In this document: piece by piece, positions 1 through 7,295 of the stretch
How positions within the stretch are numbered: position 1 is the first letter of the stretch
Layout: every line of letters begins with the position of its first letter
Assembly: GCF_009906315.1 (NCBI RefSeq)
Contig: NZ_JAAALL010000009.1
Location: 1 to 34,868, forward strand
Direction: 5' to 3'
Origin: Kineococcus vitellinus
Lineage (GTDB): Bacteria > Actinomycetota > Actinomycetes > Actinomycetales > Kineococcaceae
DNA length: 34,868 bases
Program-made: the position numbers and the translations under genes
The notes under the pieces: model-generated
What the model was told of the DNA's origin: nothing
The model's database searches: none
What the model saw: the letters and a program-made list of their open reading frames with translations, nothing else

Positions 1-92
1 CCCGCGAGCCTCCCGCTGAGCCCTCCCCCACGGCCGCGGCCTCGACCAGCGGCCTGCTGGCGCGGGAGGGCTCGCGGGCGGGGTCCCGGTGA
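1..92 (+). CDS. 3' end of an unidentified coding region (partial)
   Basis: The reading frame that uses codons starting at position 3 is open from the window edge to a TGA at 90-92. It has almost only G or C in third codon positions, as real genes here do. The visible tail is about 29 residues, rich in Pro, Ala, Ser and Arg, and ends in SRAGSR. It carries no recognisable domain, so I cannot name the gene. The DNA also contains a 10-base perfect inverted repeat (GAGCCCTCCC at 18-27, GGGAGGGCTC at 65-74), so it may partly serve as a terminator instead. Confidence 0.4.
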   Translation, partial: REPPAEPSPTAAASTSGLLAREGSRAGSR

Positions 93-262
93 GCCGCCGG
101 GCCGCCGGTCCACCACCCGTGCGTCCCGACTCGAACACTCTGTGTCGCAACGTGTCCGCCGTCTCAGGGAACTTCGGTCGACGGCACGGGCGTGTCGCGC
201 GCCGCCTCGTAGCGTCTGGTGCAGGACGACCCGACCGGGTCGCCTGACCGAGGGGGTACCGC

Positions 263-1129
263 GTGCAGGACGCCGACTACCGGCGCCTCGTCGAAGACTC
301 CCCGATCGCCACGTTCCTGGTGCGGGCGGGGCGGCGGGACCCCGACCGCACGCTGCTGTGGGCCAGCACCGCGGCGCTGGAGCTGCTCGGGCGCGGGGCC
401 GGGGAGGTCCTCGGCCGCCCGCTGGAGGAGTTCGTGCACCCCGCCGACCGCGAGGACGTCGCCGCGCTGCTGGCGGCGCAGGCCCCCGCGCAGCGCGGCG
501 CCCTCGAGTGGCGGATGCTGCGCGCCGGCGGCGGCACCGCCACCGTCGAGGTGCTGACGGCCGCGGTGGTCACGAGCGGCGAGGGCGGCGAGGACGTGCT
601 GAGCCTGTCCTGCTGGGACGTCTCCCGGCACGTGGAGCGCACCCGCGACCTCACCCACCGCGCCACCCACGACCTGCTCACCGACCTGCCCGACCGCGGG
701 CTGCTGGAGGACCGCTGGGCGCAGGCGCGCTCGCGGGCCCGGCGCAGCGGCGTGGCGCCCGTCGTGGCCTTCTGCGACGTCGACGACCTCAAGCGCGTCA
801 ACGACCGCCACGGCCACGCCGCCGGCGACGCCGCCCTCGTCGCGGTCGCCGCCCGGCTGCGCAGCGCGGCGCGCGGGGAGGACACCGTCGCCCGCTTCGG
901 CGGCGACGAGTTCATCGTCCTCGTCGAGGCCGCCGACGTGGAGCCCGAGGTGCTCGCGGCGCGGCTGCGGGAGGCCACGGCCGCGGTGCCGGTGCAGCTG
1001 CCGGACGGCACGTCCACGAGCCTGTCGTGCAGCGTCGGCCTCGTGGTCGACGACCTCGCGCGCTCGAGCGCCGAGGTGCTCGCCGAGGCGGACCGGCGCA
1101 TGTACGAGGACAAGCGCCGCCCGCGCTGA
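263..1129 (+). CDS. PAS-GGDEF diguanylate cyclase
   Basis: Predicted to make cyclic di-GMP from two GTP in the cytoplasm. Residues about 1-120 look like a PAS sensor domain (DYRRLVEDSPIATFLV at the start). The rest is a GGDEF domain: the DxLTxLPDR entry motif, FCDVDDLKRVNDRHGHAAGD for nucleotide and metal binding, and an intact RFGGDEF active-site loop, so it should be catalytic. No transmembrane helix and no EAL domain is seen. The GTG at 263 follows a GAGGGGG ribosome-binding site, and a TAGCGT hexamer at 210-215 could drive a leader of about 40 bases. It stands alone, followed by the ene-reductase. The signal sensed by the PAS domain cannot be told from sequence. Confidence 0.9.
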   Translation: MQDADYRRLVEDSPIATFLVRAGRRDPDRTLLWASTAALELLGRGAGEVLGRPLEEFVHPADREDVAALLAAQAPAQRGALEWRMLRAGGGTATVEVLTAAVVTSGEGGEDVLSLSCWDVSRHVERTRDLTHRATHDLLTDLPDRGLLEDRWAQARSRARRSGVAPVVAFCDVDDLKRVNDRHGHAAGDAALVAVAARLRSAARGEDTVARFGGDEFIVLVEAADVEPEVLAARLREATAAVPVQLPDGTSTSLSCSVGLVVDDLARSSAEVLAEADRRMYEDKRRPR

Positions 1130-1166
1130 GCGTCCTCCCCGGCGCGTGCGCCCGGCGGCCGGGACG

Positions 1167-1172
1167 TAGCGT
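1167..1172 (+). promoter_or_regulatory. -10 hexamer TAGCGT of the ene-reductase gene
   Basis: TAGCGT ends 8 bases before the GTG at 1181, so transcription should start at or next to the start codon (leaderless mRNA). No convincing -35 element is visible. Confidence 0.5.
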
Positions 1173-1180
1173 GCGCTGGC

Positions 1181-2293
1181 GTGAGCCGACTGCTGGAACC
1201 CCTGACCCTGCGAGGCACCACCTTCGCGCACCGCGCGTGGGTGTCGCCGATGTGCCAGTACTCCTGCGACCCCGACACCGCCCCCGGCGTGCCGCACGAC
1301 TGGCACCTGGTGCACCTGGGCTCCCTCGCCGTCGGCGGCGCCGCCCTCGTGGTGACCGAGGCCGCCGCCGTCGTGCCCGAGGGCCGCATCACCCCGCACG
1401 ACGCCGGCCTGTGGAACGAGGAGCAGGCGGCGGCCTGGGCGCGCATCGTCGCCTTCGTGCACTCCCAGGGCGCCGCGGCGGGCGTGCAGCTGGCCCACGC
1501 CGGCCGCAAGGCCAGCACCCACCGCCCGTGGTCGCCGGTGCAGGGCAGCGTCCCCGCGCAGGAGGGCGGCTGGGTCACGGTCGGCCCCAGCGCGCTCGCC
1601 CACGGCGACCTGGCGGTGCCCGCCGCGCTGGACGGGGCGGGGCTGCGGCGCGTGGTGGAGGCGTTCGCGGCGGCCGCCCGCCGCGCCGAGCAGGCCGGCT
1701 TCGACGTCGTCGAGCTGCACGCCGCGCACGGCTACCTGCTGCACCAGTTCCTCTCGCCGCTGTCCAACCACCGCACCGACGCCTACGGCGGCGACCTCGC
1801 CGGCCGCAGCCGGCTGCTGCTGGAGGTGCTGGAGGCCGTGCGCGCGGTCTGGCCGCAGGACAAGCCGGTCTTCGTGCGGCTGTCCACCTCCGACTGGGTG
1901 GAGGGCGGCTGGGACGTGGAGGACTCGATCGAGCTGGCCCGGCAGCTGGCCGCCCGCGGCGCCGACCTCGTCGACGCCAGCTCCGGCGGCAACGACCCCG
2001 GCCAGCGCATCCCCGTCGGCCCGGGCTACCAGGTGCCCAACGCGGGGCGGGTGCGGCGCGAGGCGGGCGTGCCGGTGGCCGCGGTCGGCCTCATCCTCGA
2101 GCCCGCCCAGGCCGAGCAGGTCCTCGTCAGCGGCGAGGCGGACGCCGTCTTCCTGGGCCGCCCGCTGCTGACCGACCCGCGCTGGCCCCAGCGGGCGGCG
2201 CTCGCGCTGCACGACGTGCGCGCCGTCGCGTGGCCCCCGCAGTACGTGCGCGCCACGCGCGAGGACGTCCCGCTCGTCCAGCCGCGCGGCTGA
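1181..2293 (+). CDS. NADH:flavin oxidoreductase, YqjM-type old yellow enzyme
   Basis: FMN-dependent ene-reductase that should reduce activated C=C bonds with NAD(P)H. It is a single TIM barrel of 370 residues, the usual size for the YqjM (thermophilic-like) class. Seen directly: PMCQYSC near residue 25, whose Cys corresponds to the redox-tuning Cys of YqjM; HAGRKAS; the conserved HAAHGYLLHQFLSP substrate and FMN segment; and NHRTDAYGG. The GTG start fits the -10 hexamer just upstream. It is followed by yqgE after 15 bases. The natural substrate is unknown. Roles in detoxifying quinones or electrophiles are typical of the family but are inference here. Confidence 0.93.
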   Translation: MSRLLEPLTLRGTTFAHRAWVSPMCQYSCDPDTAPGVPHDWHLVHLGSLAVGGAALVVTEAAAVVPEGRITPHDAGLWNEEQAAAWARIVAFVHSQGAAAGVQLAHAGRKASTHRPWSPVQGSVPAQEGGWVTVGPSALAHGDLAVPAALDGAGLRRVVEAFAAAARRAEQAGFDVVELHAAHGYLLHQFLSPLSNHRTDAYGGDLAGRSRLLLEVLEAVRAVWPQDKPVFVRLSTSDWVEGGWDVEDSIELARQLAARGADLVDASSGGNDPGQRIPVGPGYQVPNAGRVRREAGVPVAAVGLILEPAQAEQVLVSGEADAVFLGRPLLTDPRWPQRAALALHDVRAVAWPPQYVRATREDVPLVQPRG

Positions 2294-2296
2294 GCA

Positions 2297-2302
2297 CAGA
2301 AT
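2297..2302 (+). promoter_or_regulatory. possible -10 hexamer CAGAAT of the yqgE gene
   Basis: CAGAAT lies 6 bases before the GTG at 2309, the spacing repeated at other starts in this window. The run of seven G before the GTG could instead act as a ribosome-binding site, and the preceding gene ends only 15 bases upstream, so read-through is also possible. Confidence 0.35.
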
Positions 2303-2308
2303 GGGGGG

Positions 2309-2896
2309 GTGACCGGCCAGCTGCCCTCCACGACCCTCACGGGCCGCCTGCTGCTCGCGACGCCGTCGCTGACCGACCCGAACTTCGACCGCACCGTCGT
2401 CCTCGTGCTCAACCACGACGAGGACGGTGCGCTCGGCGTCGTCGTCAACCGTCCGCTGGACGTGGACGTCGACGCCGTGCTGCCCGGCTGGCAGCCGTTC
2501 GCCACGGCGCCGGGCAAGCTCTTCCAGGGCGGCCCGGTCGCCCTCGACTCCGCCCTGGGCCTGGTGGCGGTGCCGGGGGACCGGCCGGACCCGCTGGGGG
2601 TGCGGCGCGTCTTCGGGTCGGTCGGGCTGGGCTCGGTGGGGCTGGTCGACCTCGACACCCCGCCCGAGGCCGTCGTCGCCGAGCTGTCGGGCCTGCGCAT
2701 CTTCGCCGGCTACGCGGGCTGGAGCGCCTCCCAGCTGGAGTCGGAGATCTCCGAGGGCGCCTGGTTCGTCCTGCCGGCCGAGGCGCGCGACCCCTTCTCG
2801 GACACCCCGCGGACCCTGTGGTCGCAGGTGCTGCGCCGCCAGGGCGGCGACCTGGCCCTGGTGGCCAGCTTCCCGGCGGACGTGACGCTCAACTGA
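2309..2896 (+). CDS. YqgE/AlgH family protein
   Basis: A 195-residue protein of the conserved YqgE/AlgH (DUF179) family. It shows the family's typical N-terminus (GRLLLATPSLTDPNFDRTVV), the HDEDGALGVVVNRP segment, the FQGGPV motif, and the GYAGWSASQLESEI block near the C-terminus. The molecular function is not established. AlgH was named from alginate regulation in Pseudomonas, a role with no support here. Length is normal and the frame is intact. It sits between the ene-reductase and a DUF3039 gene. Confidence 0.93.
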   Translation: MTGQLPSTTLTGRLLLATPSLTDPNFDRTVVLVLNHDEDGALGVVVNRPLDVDVDAVLPGWQPFATAPGKLFQGGPVALDSALGLVAVPGDRPDPLGVRRVFGSVGLGSVGLVDLDTPPEAVVAELSGLRIFAGYAGWSASQLESEISEGAWFVLPAEARDPFSDTPRTLWSQVLRRQGGDLALVASFPADVTLN

Positions 2897-2924
2897 GGCG
2901 GCCCCGCCGCCCGCCGCCGCCGCG

Positions 2925-2930
2925 TAGCAT
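2925..2930 (+). promoter_or_regulatory. -10 hexamer TAGCAT of the DUF3039 gene
   Basis: TAGCAT ends 6 bases before the ATG at 2937, and there is no Shine-Dalgarno sequence in between. This predicts a leaderless transcript. Confidence 0.6.
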
Positions 2931-2936
2931 CGCGCC

Positions 2937-3257
2937 ATGAGCTCGCCGACCGACGACCCGTTCCGCACCCGGCCCGAGCAGGCGCCGTCGACGACCCCCT
3001 CGCGCACCGCCGTCCTGGACCGCGAGGAGCAGGCCGAGGAGAAGGTCGAGCCCGGCGACCACGAGCGCTTCGCGCACTACGTGAAGAAGGAGAAGATCAT
3101 GGAGTCCGCCCTCTCGGGCGACCCCGTGATCGCGCTCTGCGGCAAGGTGTGGGTGCCCGGGCGCGACCCCAAGCGCTTCCCGGTGTGCCCCACCTGCAAG
3201 GAGATCTACGAGAGCCTGACCGGCGGCGGCGACGGCGGCGGGGACAAGGACTCCTGA
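2937..3257 (+). CDS. DUF3039 domain-containing protein (putative zinc-ribbon protein)
   Basis: A small cytoplasmic protein of 106 residues from an actinobacterial family of unknown function. The first 50 residues are charged and probably flexible. The conserved core contains HYVKKEKIMESALSG and then ALCGKVWVPGRDPKRFPVCP followed by TCKEIYE. The Cys residues and spacing (CGK ... CPxC) resemble a zinc knuckle, which is my inference. The tail is Gly/Asp-rich. It lies 64 bases before a DEAD/DEAH helicase, a neighbourhood I remember as common in actinobacteria, so a nucleic-acid-related role is plausible but unproven. Confidence 0.88.
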   Translation: MSSPTDDPFRTRPEQAPSTTPSRTAVLDREEQAEEKVEPGDHERFAHYVKKEKIMESALSGDPVIALCGKVWVPGRDPKRFPVCPTCKEIYESLTGGGDGGGDKDS

Positions 3258-3305
3258 GCCCGGCGACCCGCGCGCCGCTGCCGGGGCGCGCGTCCACCGG
3301 TCGTC

Positions 3306-3311
3306 TACGGT
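3306..3311 (+). promoter_or_regulatory. -10 hexamer TACGGT of the helicase gene
   Basis: TACGGT ends 10 bases before the ATG at 3322. It overlaps the alternative GTG at 3310, so the GTG cannot be translated from this promoter. That argues for the ATG start. Confidence 0.45.
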
Positions 3312-3321
3312 GGACGGACCG

Positions 3322-5145
3322 ATGAGCACGACACACCACGAACCCCAGCTGGCCCTGTCGGGCACCACGTCCGGTCCCGTCGTCGACGCCCCCGGCGCCG
3401 CGGCCGCCCGGCCCCTGCGCGCGTGGCAGCACGCCGCGCTCGAGCAGTACTTCGACCCCGCCGCGGGCGAGCGCGAGGACTTCCTCGTGACGGCGACGCC
3501 CGGGGCGGGCAAGACGACGTTCGCGCTCGCGCTGGCCCGGCGGCTGCTGGACTCGCGGCGGGTGGACCGGGTCGTCGTCGTGGCCCCCACCGACCACCTG
3601 CGCACCCAGTGGGCCGAGGCGGCCCACCGCGCGGGCATCGAGCTGGACCCGACGATGACCAACGCCGTGGGGCCGGTGCGCGCGGACGTGCGCGGCTACG
3701 TCACCACCTACGCGCAGGTGGCGGGGCACCCGATGCTGCACCGCGCCCGCGCCACGGCGCGCAAGTCCCTGGTGATCATGGACGAGATCCACCACGCGGG
3801 CGACGGCCTGTCGTGGGGCGACGCGGTCTCGGAGGCCTTCGGCGACGCCCGCCGGCGGCTGTCGCTGACGGGGACGCCGTTCCGCACCAAGGTCGACGAG
3901 CGCATCCCCTTCGTCAGCTACGTCGAGGACGACGGCCCGGACTCCGAGGGCGGCCTGCGCAGCGCCGCCGACTACACCTACGGCTACAAGGAGGCGCTCG
4001 CCGACGGCGTCGTGCGCCCCGTCGTCTTCGCCGCCTACACGGGCACCTCCCGCTGGCGCAACTCCGCCGGCGAGGTCGTGGCGGCCTCGCTGACCGACGC
4101 CAGCACCAAGGCCGTGGAGTCGCTGGCGTGGAAGACGGCCCTGGACCCGCGCGGGGACTGGGTGCCGCACGTCATCGCGGCGATGGACGAGCGGCTGAAC
4201 CACCTGCGCGAGCACGGCATGCACGACGCCGCGGGCCTGGTGCTGGCCTCCGACCAGGAGGACGCGCGCGCCTACGCCAGGATCGTGCAGCGCGTGACGG
4301 GGGAGAAGCCGGCGCTGATCCTCTCCGACGACCCCAAGGCCTCGCAGCGCATCTCCGAGTTCGCCGAGGGCGACCAGCGCTTCGTCGTCTGCGTGCGGAT
4401 GATCTCCGAGGGCGTCGACGTGCCGCGCGCGGCCTGCCTGGCCTGGATGACCTCCTACCGCACGCCGCTCTTCTTCGCCCAGGCCGTCGGCCGCGTCGTG
4501 CGCTCGCGCCGGCGCGGGGAGTCCGCGACCGTCTTCCTGCCCGCCGTGCGCCCGCTGCTGGCGCTGGCCGCGGAGATGGAGAGCGACCGGGACCACGTCA
4601 TCCCGCCGCCGGCGCCGGCCTCCTCCGAGGACGTCGACGAGGGCGGGCTGGACCTGCTGCCGCCGCCGGAGCGCGAGGCGGGCGGGCCCAAGGAGTACGA
4701 GGCGCTGGAGGCGCAGGCGGAGTTCGCGCACGTCCTGCACGGCGGGCGGGCCGTCACCGGCGCGCTGGAGCCGGTGCAGGTGAGCGCGGAGGAGGAGGAC
4801 TACCTCGGCCTGCCGGGCCTGCTGTCCCCGGAGCAGACGGCCACGCTGCTGGCCCAGCGCGACGCGGAGATCCGCAAGCGCGCGGCGAGCCCGCGCCCGG
4901 CCGCCGAGGAGGACGAGCCCGAGGCCGCGGCGCCGGCGGAGGGGGCCGAGGAGGCCACCTGGCACACCGCGGCGCTGCTGCGCAAGGAGATCCACGGCCT
5001 CGTCGGGCGCATCGCGGCCGGCCGGCAGCTGCCGCACGCCACCGTCTACGCCAAGGTCCGCACGGCCGTGCCGGGGCCCCCGTCCGCCTCGGCGCCCGTG
5101 GAGGTGCTGCGCCGCCGGCGCGACCACCTCCTGTCCCTGCTCTGA
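3322..5145 (+). CDS. DEAD/DEAH box helicase (SF2)
   Basis: An ATP-dependent nucleic-acid helicase or translocase of 607 residues. SF2 motifs seen: Walker A TPGAGKTT at about 59-66, Walker B DEIH at 154-157, TGTPF at 183-187, EGVDVPRA near 363-370, and motif VI QAVGRVVR at about 387-394. After residue about 420 comes an acidic, Ala/Glu/Pro-rich stretch and a conserved C-terminal part (KEIHGLVGRIAAGRQLPHATVYAKVR) typical of this actinobacterial family. I prefer the ATG at 3322 to the in-frame GTG at 3310 because the likely -10 hexamer overlaps the GTG. The substrate (DNA or RNA) is not evident. Confidence 0.93.
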   Translation: MSTTHHEPQLALSGTTSGPVVDAPGAAAARPLRAWQHAALEQYFDPAAGEREDFLVTATPGAGKTTFALALARRLLDSRRVDRVVVVAPTDHLRTQWAEAAHRAGIELDPTMTNAVGPVRADVRGYVTTYAQVAGHPMLHRARATARKSLVIMDEIHHAGDGLSWGDAVSEAFGDARRRLSLTGTPFRTKVDERIPFVSYVEDDGPDSEGGLRSAADYTYGYKEALADGVVRPVVFAAYTGTSRWRNSAGEVVAASLTDASTKAVESLAWKTALDPRGDWVPHVIAAMDERLNHLREHGMHDAAGLVLASDQEDARAYARIVQRVTGEKPALILSDDPKASQRISEFAEGDQRFVVCVRMISEGVDVPRAACLAWMTSYRTPLFFAQAVGRVVRSRRRGESATVFLPAVRPLLALAAEMESDRDHVIPPPAPASSEDVDEGGLDLLPPPEREAGGPKEYEALEAQAEFAHVLHGGRAVTGALEPVQVSAEEEDYLGLPGLLSPEQTATLLAQRDAEIRKRAASPRPAAEEDEPEAAAPAEGAEEATWHTAALLRKEIHGLVGRIAAGRQLPHATVYAKVRTAVPGPPSASAPVEVLRRRRDHLLSLL

Positions 5146-5149
5146 CCGG

Positions 5150-5155
5150 TAGGTT
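5150..5155 (+). promoter_or_regulatory. -10 hexamer TAGGTT of the SRPBCC gene
   Basis: TAGGTT ends 6 bases before the GTG at 5162, with no ribosome-binding site between them. A leaderless transcript is predicted. Confidence 0.55.
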
Positions 5156-5161
5156 GCGACA

Positions 5162-5617
5162 GTGCCCGAGATCGTCCAGCGGACCATGGTCCGCGCTCCC
5201 GTCGCCGACGTCTTCGAGGTCTCCCTCGACCTCGACGTGGAGCGGGTCGCCGGCCGCCGCTACCGGGTCCGCGCCGTCGAGGGCGCCGGGCGCACCAGCG
5301 GCCGCATCGAGCTGGGGGAGAAGGTGCGCTGGCGGCTGCGGGTGCTGGGCGTGCCCCTGACGCACACCTCGCACATCGTCGAGCTGGAGCGCCCGCGCCG
5401 CTTCGTGGACCGGATGGAGCGGGGGGCGTTCGCGGAGTTCCGCCACGAGCACTCCTACGAGGCCGAGGGCCCGCAGATGACGATCATGACCGACCGGATG
5501 TCCTGGCGCTCGCCGTGGGGGCTGCTGGGCCGCGTCGCCGACCTGCTCTTCGTCACGCGCACCCTGCGCCAGCTGCTCGCGGACCGCAACTCCGAGATCG
5601 TCCGCCGCTTCAGCTGA
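5162..5617 (+). CDS. SRPBCC family protein
   Basis: A 151-residue single-domain protein of the START/Bet v 1-like SRPBCC superfamily, which binds hydrophobic ligands in a deep pocket. The fold is suggested by the N-terminal strand VQRTMVRAPVADVFEVSLDLD, the alternating strands in the middle (RFVDRMERGAFAEFRHEHSY), and the long C-terminal helix TRTLRQLLADRNSEIVRRF. Polyketide-cyclase-like and coenzyme Q-binding-like annotations are common for such proteins, but no substrate can be assigned. The GTG start agrees with the upstream -10 hexamer. Confidence 0.85.
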   Translation: MPEIVQRTMVRAPVADVFEVSLDLDVERVAGRRYRVRAVEGAGRTSGRIELGEKVRWRLRVLGVPLTHTSHIVELERPRRFVDRMERGAFAEFRHEHSYEAEGPQMTIMTDRMSWRSPWGLLGRVADLLFVTRTLRQLLADRNSEIVRRFS

Positions 5618-5651
5618 GGAACCGCCCGGCGCCGCCGCCCGTTGGGTCGGC

Positions 5652-6065
5652 ATGGGTTTCCTGGACTCGCTGAAGAACAAGGGCCTGCTCGCAGGCGACC
5701 AGCTGAAGACGAAGGTGGGGCAGTTCAAGAGCAAGGACTTCGCGGAGGCCAGCATGGCCACCTGCGCGCTCATCGCCGCCGCCGACGGCAGCATCGACCC
5801 CGTGGAGCGGCAGAAGACCGCCGCGTTCATCGCCAGCAACGACGTGCTGTCGGTGTTCGACGCGGGTCAGCTGCGCGAGTCCTTCGACCGCTGGTGCGGC
5901 AAGCTGACCGCCGACTACGACTTCGGCAAGATCGAGGCGCTGCAGGCGGTCGGCAAGCTGCGCAGCAAGCCCGAGCAGGCCCGCGCGGTCGTGCAGGTGG
6001 GTCTCGTGGAGGTGCTCGGTCCAGCGGGCCCGCACCCGTCGCGTCCGGTTCCGCGCCCTCGCTGA
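5652..6065 (+). CDS. TerB-like tellurite resistance protein, C-terminus replaced or truncated
   Basis: The first about 115 residues (GFLDSLKNKGLLAGDQL ... ALIAAADGSIDPVERQKTAA) match TerB-family proteins, helical proteins with an acidic metal-binding motif (AADGSIDPVE). Family members run to about 150 residues and carry a second acidic motif (GxADGxFDxxE) near the C-terminus. Here the similarity stops after KPEQARAVVQVG at about 6000, and an unrelated tail of about 20 residues follows to the stop. The second motif is missing. The gene runs directly into the RDD gene, which itself lacks a normal start. A deletion or assembly junction near 6000 is the simplest reading. Confidence 0.7.
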   Translation: MGFLDSLKNKGLLAGDQLKTKVGQFKSKDFAEASMATCALIAAADGSIDPVERQKTAAFIASNDVLSVFDAGQLRESFDRWCGKLTADYDFGKIEALQAVGKLRSKPEQARAVVQVGLVEVLGPAGPHPSRPVPRPR

Positions 6066-6673
6066 CGAAGGCGCCCCGGCTCGGGGACGAGGGCCACCGC
6101 GGCGCCCCGCACACCCCGGCGCAGCAGTACCCGCCCTCGCAGTACCCCGCGCCCGGGGTGCGGGCCATCGCCACCCCCGACGGCCAGGCCCTGGGCAACC
6201 TGGGGCTGCGGCTGCTGGCCCGCCTGGTCGACGGCCTGCTCGTCGCGCTCATCGCCGCCGCGGCCGGCTGGTCGCTGCTGGAGCGCATGGCGCGGGTGAT
6301 GCTGGAGCGGATGGACGAGCTGTCCCCGGGGCAGACGCTCTCGCCGTTCGCGCTCGTGGGCGACCCGGCCATCACCTCGGCCTCCTCGACGTTCACGCTC
6401 GTGCTGCTCGCGGTGAGCGCCGTCTACACGGTCCTGCCGCTGCGGTTCTACGGCGCCACGCCCGGCAAGGCGCTGTGCGGGCTGCGGGTGCGCGACTGGC
6501 ACCGCCCGGGGCTGCCCGGCTGGGGGCAGTGCATCGCCCGCTGGGCCGGCTGCGACCTGCTGGGGCAGGTGCTGGGGATCTGGTACCTCGTCGACTTCCT
6601 GTGGCCGTGCTGGGACCAGCGCCGCCAGGCGCTGCACGACAAGTTCGCCCGCACGGTCGTGGTGCGCCGCTGA
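6062..6673 (+). CDS. RDD family membrane protein, start uncertain
   Basis: A small integral membrane protein of the RDD family (function often linked to ion exchange or undefined). Seen: a Pro/Gln-rich N-terminus (AQQYPPSQYPAPGV), GLRLLARLVDGLLVALIAAAAG with the first membrane helix and the Arg-Asp pair, a second helix around STFTLVLLAVSAVYTVLPL, then FYGATPGKALCGLRV, a hallmark of the family, and a C-terminal helix. No ATG, GTG or TTG occurs in frame between about 5950 and the GTG at 6158, which would cut off the Pro-rich part. A CTG at 6062 overlaps the TerB stop and is the best formal start. The original start may have been lost in the junction near 6000. Confidence 0.7.
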   Translation: MTKAPRLGDEGHRGAPHTPAQQYPPSQYPAPGVRAIATPDGQALGNLGLRLLARLVDGLLVALIAAAAGWSLLERMARVMLERMDELSPGQTLSPFALVGDPAITSASSTFTLVLLAVSAVYTVLPLRFYGATPGKALCGLRVRDWHRPGLPGWGQCIARWAGCDLLGQVLGIWYLVDFLWPCWDQRRQALHDKFARTVVVRR

Positions 6674-6692
6674 GGCCGCTCGCGCGGGGCGC

Positions 6693-7295
6693 TCAGCCCT
6701 GCACGACGGGGTCGCCGACCAGCGCGACCCCCGCCCCGCGCAGCTGCTCCAGCGCCGCGTCGACGCCCTCGCGGGAGATCCCCGCCGTCAGCCCCAGCAG
6801 CACGGTGGTGCGCAGCCCCTCGCGGGCGGCGTCCAGGGCGGTGGCGCGCACGCAGTGGTCGGTGGCGATCCCCACCACGTGCACCTCGTCGACGCCCCGG
6901 GCGCGCAGCCAGTCCGCCAGGCCGGTGACGAGCTCGCCGCCCTCGGCCGTCACCGACGTCGTGCTCCCCTCGAAGCCGGAGTAGGCGGCCGCGTACTGGC
7001 CCTTGCGGAAGACCGCCTCGATGCGCCCGGTCTCCAGCGCGTCGTGCAGCAGCGCGCCGTAGCTGCCGGCCCGGCAGTGCGGCGGCCAGCTGTCGACGAA
7101 GTCGGGGGTGTCGGAGAAGTGCGGGCCGGGGTCGACGTGGAAGTCCTGGGTGGCCACCACGTGCTCGTAGCTGATGCCCCCGCGGGCCAGCAGCTGCGAG
7201 ATGGACGCGGCGATCTCGTCGCCGCCGGCCACGGCCAGCGAGCCGCCGGGGCAGAAGTCGTTCTGGACGTCGACGACGACCAGCGCGCGGGTCAC
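6693..7295 (-). CDS. pncA: nicotinamidase (isochorismatase superfamily)
   Basis: Hydrolyses nicotinamide to nicotinate and ammonia, the first step of NAD salvage. The product is 200 residues, normal for PncA. Seen: VVDVQNDFCPGGSLAV with the catalytic Asp at residue 9, the metal-ligand region QDFHVDPGPHFS, the FRKGQY lysine, and ATDHCVRAT with the nucleophilic Cys. The GTG start overlaps the stop of the upstream nicotinate phosphoribosyltransferase by four bases (GTGA), so the two are translationally coupled and act in sequence. It ends 19 bases from the convergent RDD gene. Confidence 0.93.
   Translation of the reverse strand: MTRALVVVDVQNDFCPGGSLAVAGGDEIAASISQLLARGGISYEHVVATQDFHVDPGPHFSDTPDFVDSWPPHCRAGSYGALLHDALETGRIEAVFRKGQYAAAYSGFEGSTTSVTAEGGELVTGLADWLRARGVDEVHVVGIATDHCVRATALDAAREGLRTTVLLGLTAGISREGVDAALEQLRGAGVALVGDPVVQG

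Noticed and set aside
125-262. LexA-like half site (TCGAACAC) and an ECF-like GGAAC box upstream of the PAS-GGDEF gene
   Set aside because: The second half of the SOS palindrome is absent, and no matching -10 element at proper spacing is convincing. TAGCGT at 210-215 is a simpler promoter.
142-3007. Very long open frames on both strands (over 900 codons) across the first three genes
   Set aside because: They are shadows produced by the scarcity of stop codons in GC-rich DNA. Their products are Arg/Ala/Gly/Pro-rich and without domains, while the PAS-GGDEF, ene-reductase and YqgE frames have clear families.
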